Shown: in pieces, positions 63,890 to 64,000 of the stretch
How positions within the stretch are numbered: the first letter of the stretch is position 1
Layout of the letters: the number at the start of each line of letters is the position of its first letter
DNA from: Nitrospinia bacterium
GTDB taxonomy: Bacteria > Nitrospinota > Nitrospinia > Nitrospinales > JAJDAT01
Reading direction: 5' to 3'
DNA length: 64,000 nt
Assembly (NCBI GenBank): GCA_029261715.1
Contig: JAJDAT010000015.1
Location: forward strand, 1-64,000
The notes under the pieces: model-generated
The model's database searches: none
Seen by the model: the letters and a program-made list of their open reading frames with translations, nothing else
What the model was told of the DNA's origin: nothing
Position numbers and translations under genes: made by a program

Positions 63890-64000
63890 TTAACCTTTGA
63901 GAGCCTCAGCTCCGCTGACGATTTCAGTCAATTCTGTCGTAATATAAGCCTGACGCGCTTTGTTATAAAACAGAGTAAGCTGTTCTATCATTTCTTTCGC
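63890..64000 (-). CDS. atpG: ATP synthase gamma subunit, C-terminal end (partial)
   Basis: Only the last 36 codons are in the window. The translation [20 protein letters not shown] then [12 protein letters not shown] is the typical C-terminal helix of F1 gamma, and its stop codon is at 63890-63892. The start lies beyond 64000. Confidence 0.93.
   Translation of the reverse strand, partial: AKEMIEQLTLFYNKARQAYITTELTEIVSGAEALKG

Overview
The window looks like a chromosomal segment of a free-living, AT-rich, Gram-negative, respiring bacterium. It encodes an F1Fo ATP synthase, a b6f-like quinol:cytochrome c oxidoreductase tied to an eight-haem cytochrome, several Sec- or Tat-exported c-type cytochromes, outer-membrane beta-barrels and a TonB receptor. 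The combination of a b6-type cytochrome b, a multihaem cytochrome and a flavoprotein in one cluster, with a periplasmic sulfite dehydrogenase, would fit a Nitrospina-like (Nitrospinota) or related marine lineage. That is an inference from gene content, not a phylogenetic placement.

Layout. 0.3-2.2 kb: a membrane-anchored TIR protein and a PduO-type cobalamin adenosyltransferase, both on the minus strand. 2.26-10.5 kb: a pyrimidine operon pyrR-pyrB-pyrC-carA-orf290-carB. Its leader holds a readable promoter, a PyrR-binding hairpin and an intrinsic terminator, so classical PyrR attenuation is likely. 10.5-24.9 kb: mostly single genes (FlgT/CsgG-like protein, SUMF1-like protein, nth with an M14 peptidase, larC, BFD ferredoxin, tyrosinase, a ParD/ParE-like pair next to tRNA-Met, an MBL protein, and a TPR-SLOG-cyclase protein). 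24.9-29.4 kb: a minus-strand sulfur operon with SorA, SorB, a three-haem cytochrome and a CoA-disulfide reductase/rhodanese. 29.8-37.4 kb: a cysteine-containing secreted orphan, an Na/Pi symporter, a DUF2231 protein, a membrane LuxR regulator, a beta-CASP nuclease and a dicarboxylate/glutamate symporter.

37.8-47.4 kb is an iron- and flavin-centred accessory region. It holds a TonB siderophore receptor with a PepSY reductase (noticeably GC-richer than the surroundings), an FMN-binding protein with a DUF6662-like barrel, ApbE, a four-helix histidine-rich membrane protein, a small PepSY protein, a second barrel and a lipoprotein cytochrome c. Three Fur-box-like sites lie in it, one inside a well-formed promoter. 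A 64-nt terminator unit occurs twice in inverted orientation around the apbE segment, and the tail of a duplicated gene survives just outside. This looks like an assembled, recently rearranged module for reducing siderophore iron or another extracytoplasmic acceptor, and it is the best candidate in the window for an undescribed system.

48-64 kb: a chemoreceptor, a spermidine-synthase-like pair split into membrane and catalytic genes, then a minus-strand respiratory cluster (TMTC-like TPR protein, four-helix protein, FAD oxidoreductase lacking its redox cysteines, Rieske protein, cytochrome b6, subunit IV, octahaem cytochrome, 60-aa membrane protein, Mrr-like protein lacking its catalytic motif). 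The window ends in atpC, atpD and the 3' end of atpG. Short dispersed repeats of the 'TTCGACAGGCTCAG...TGACA' type sit in many intergenic gaps. No CRISPR array, rRNA or intact insertion sequence was seen.
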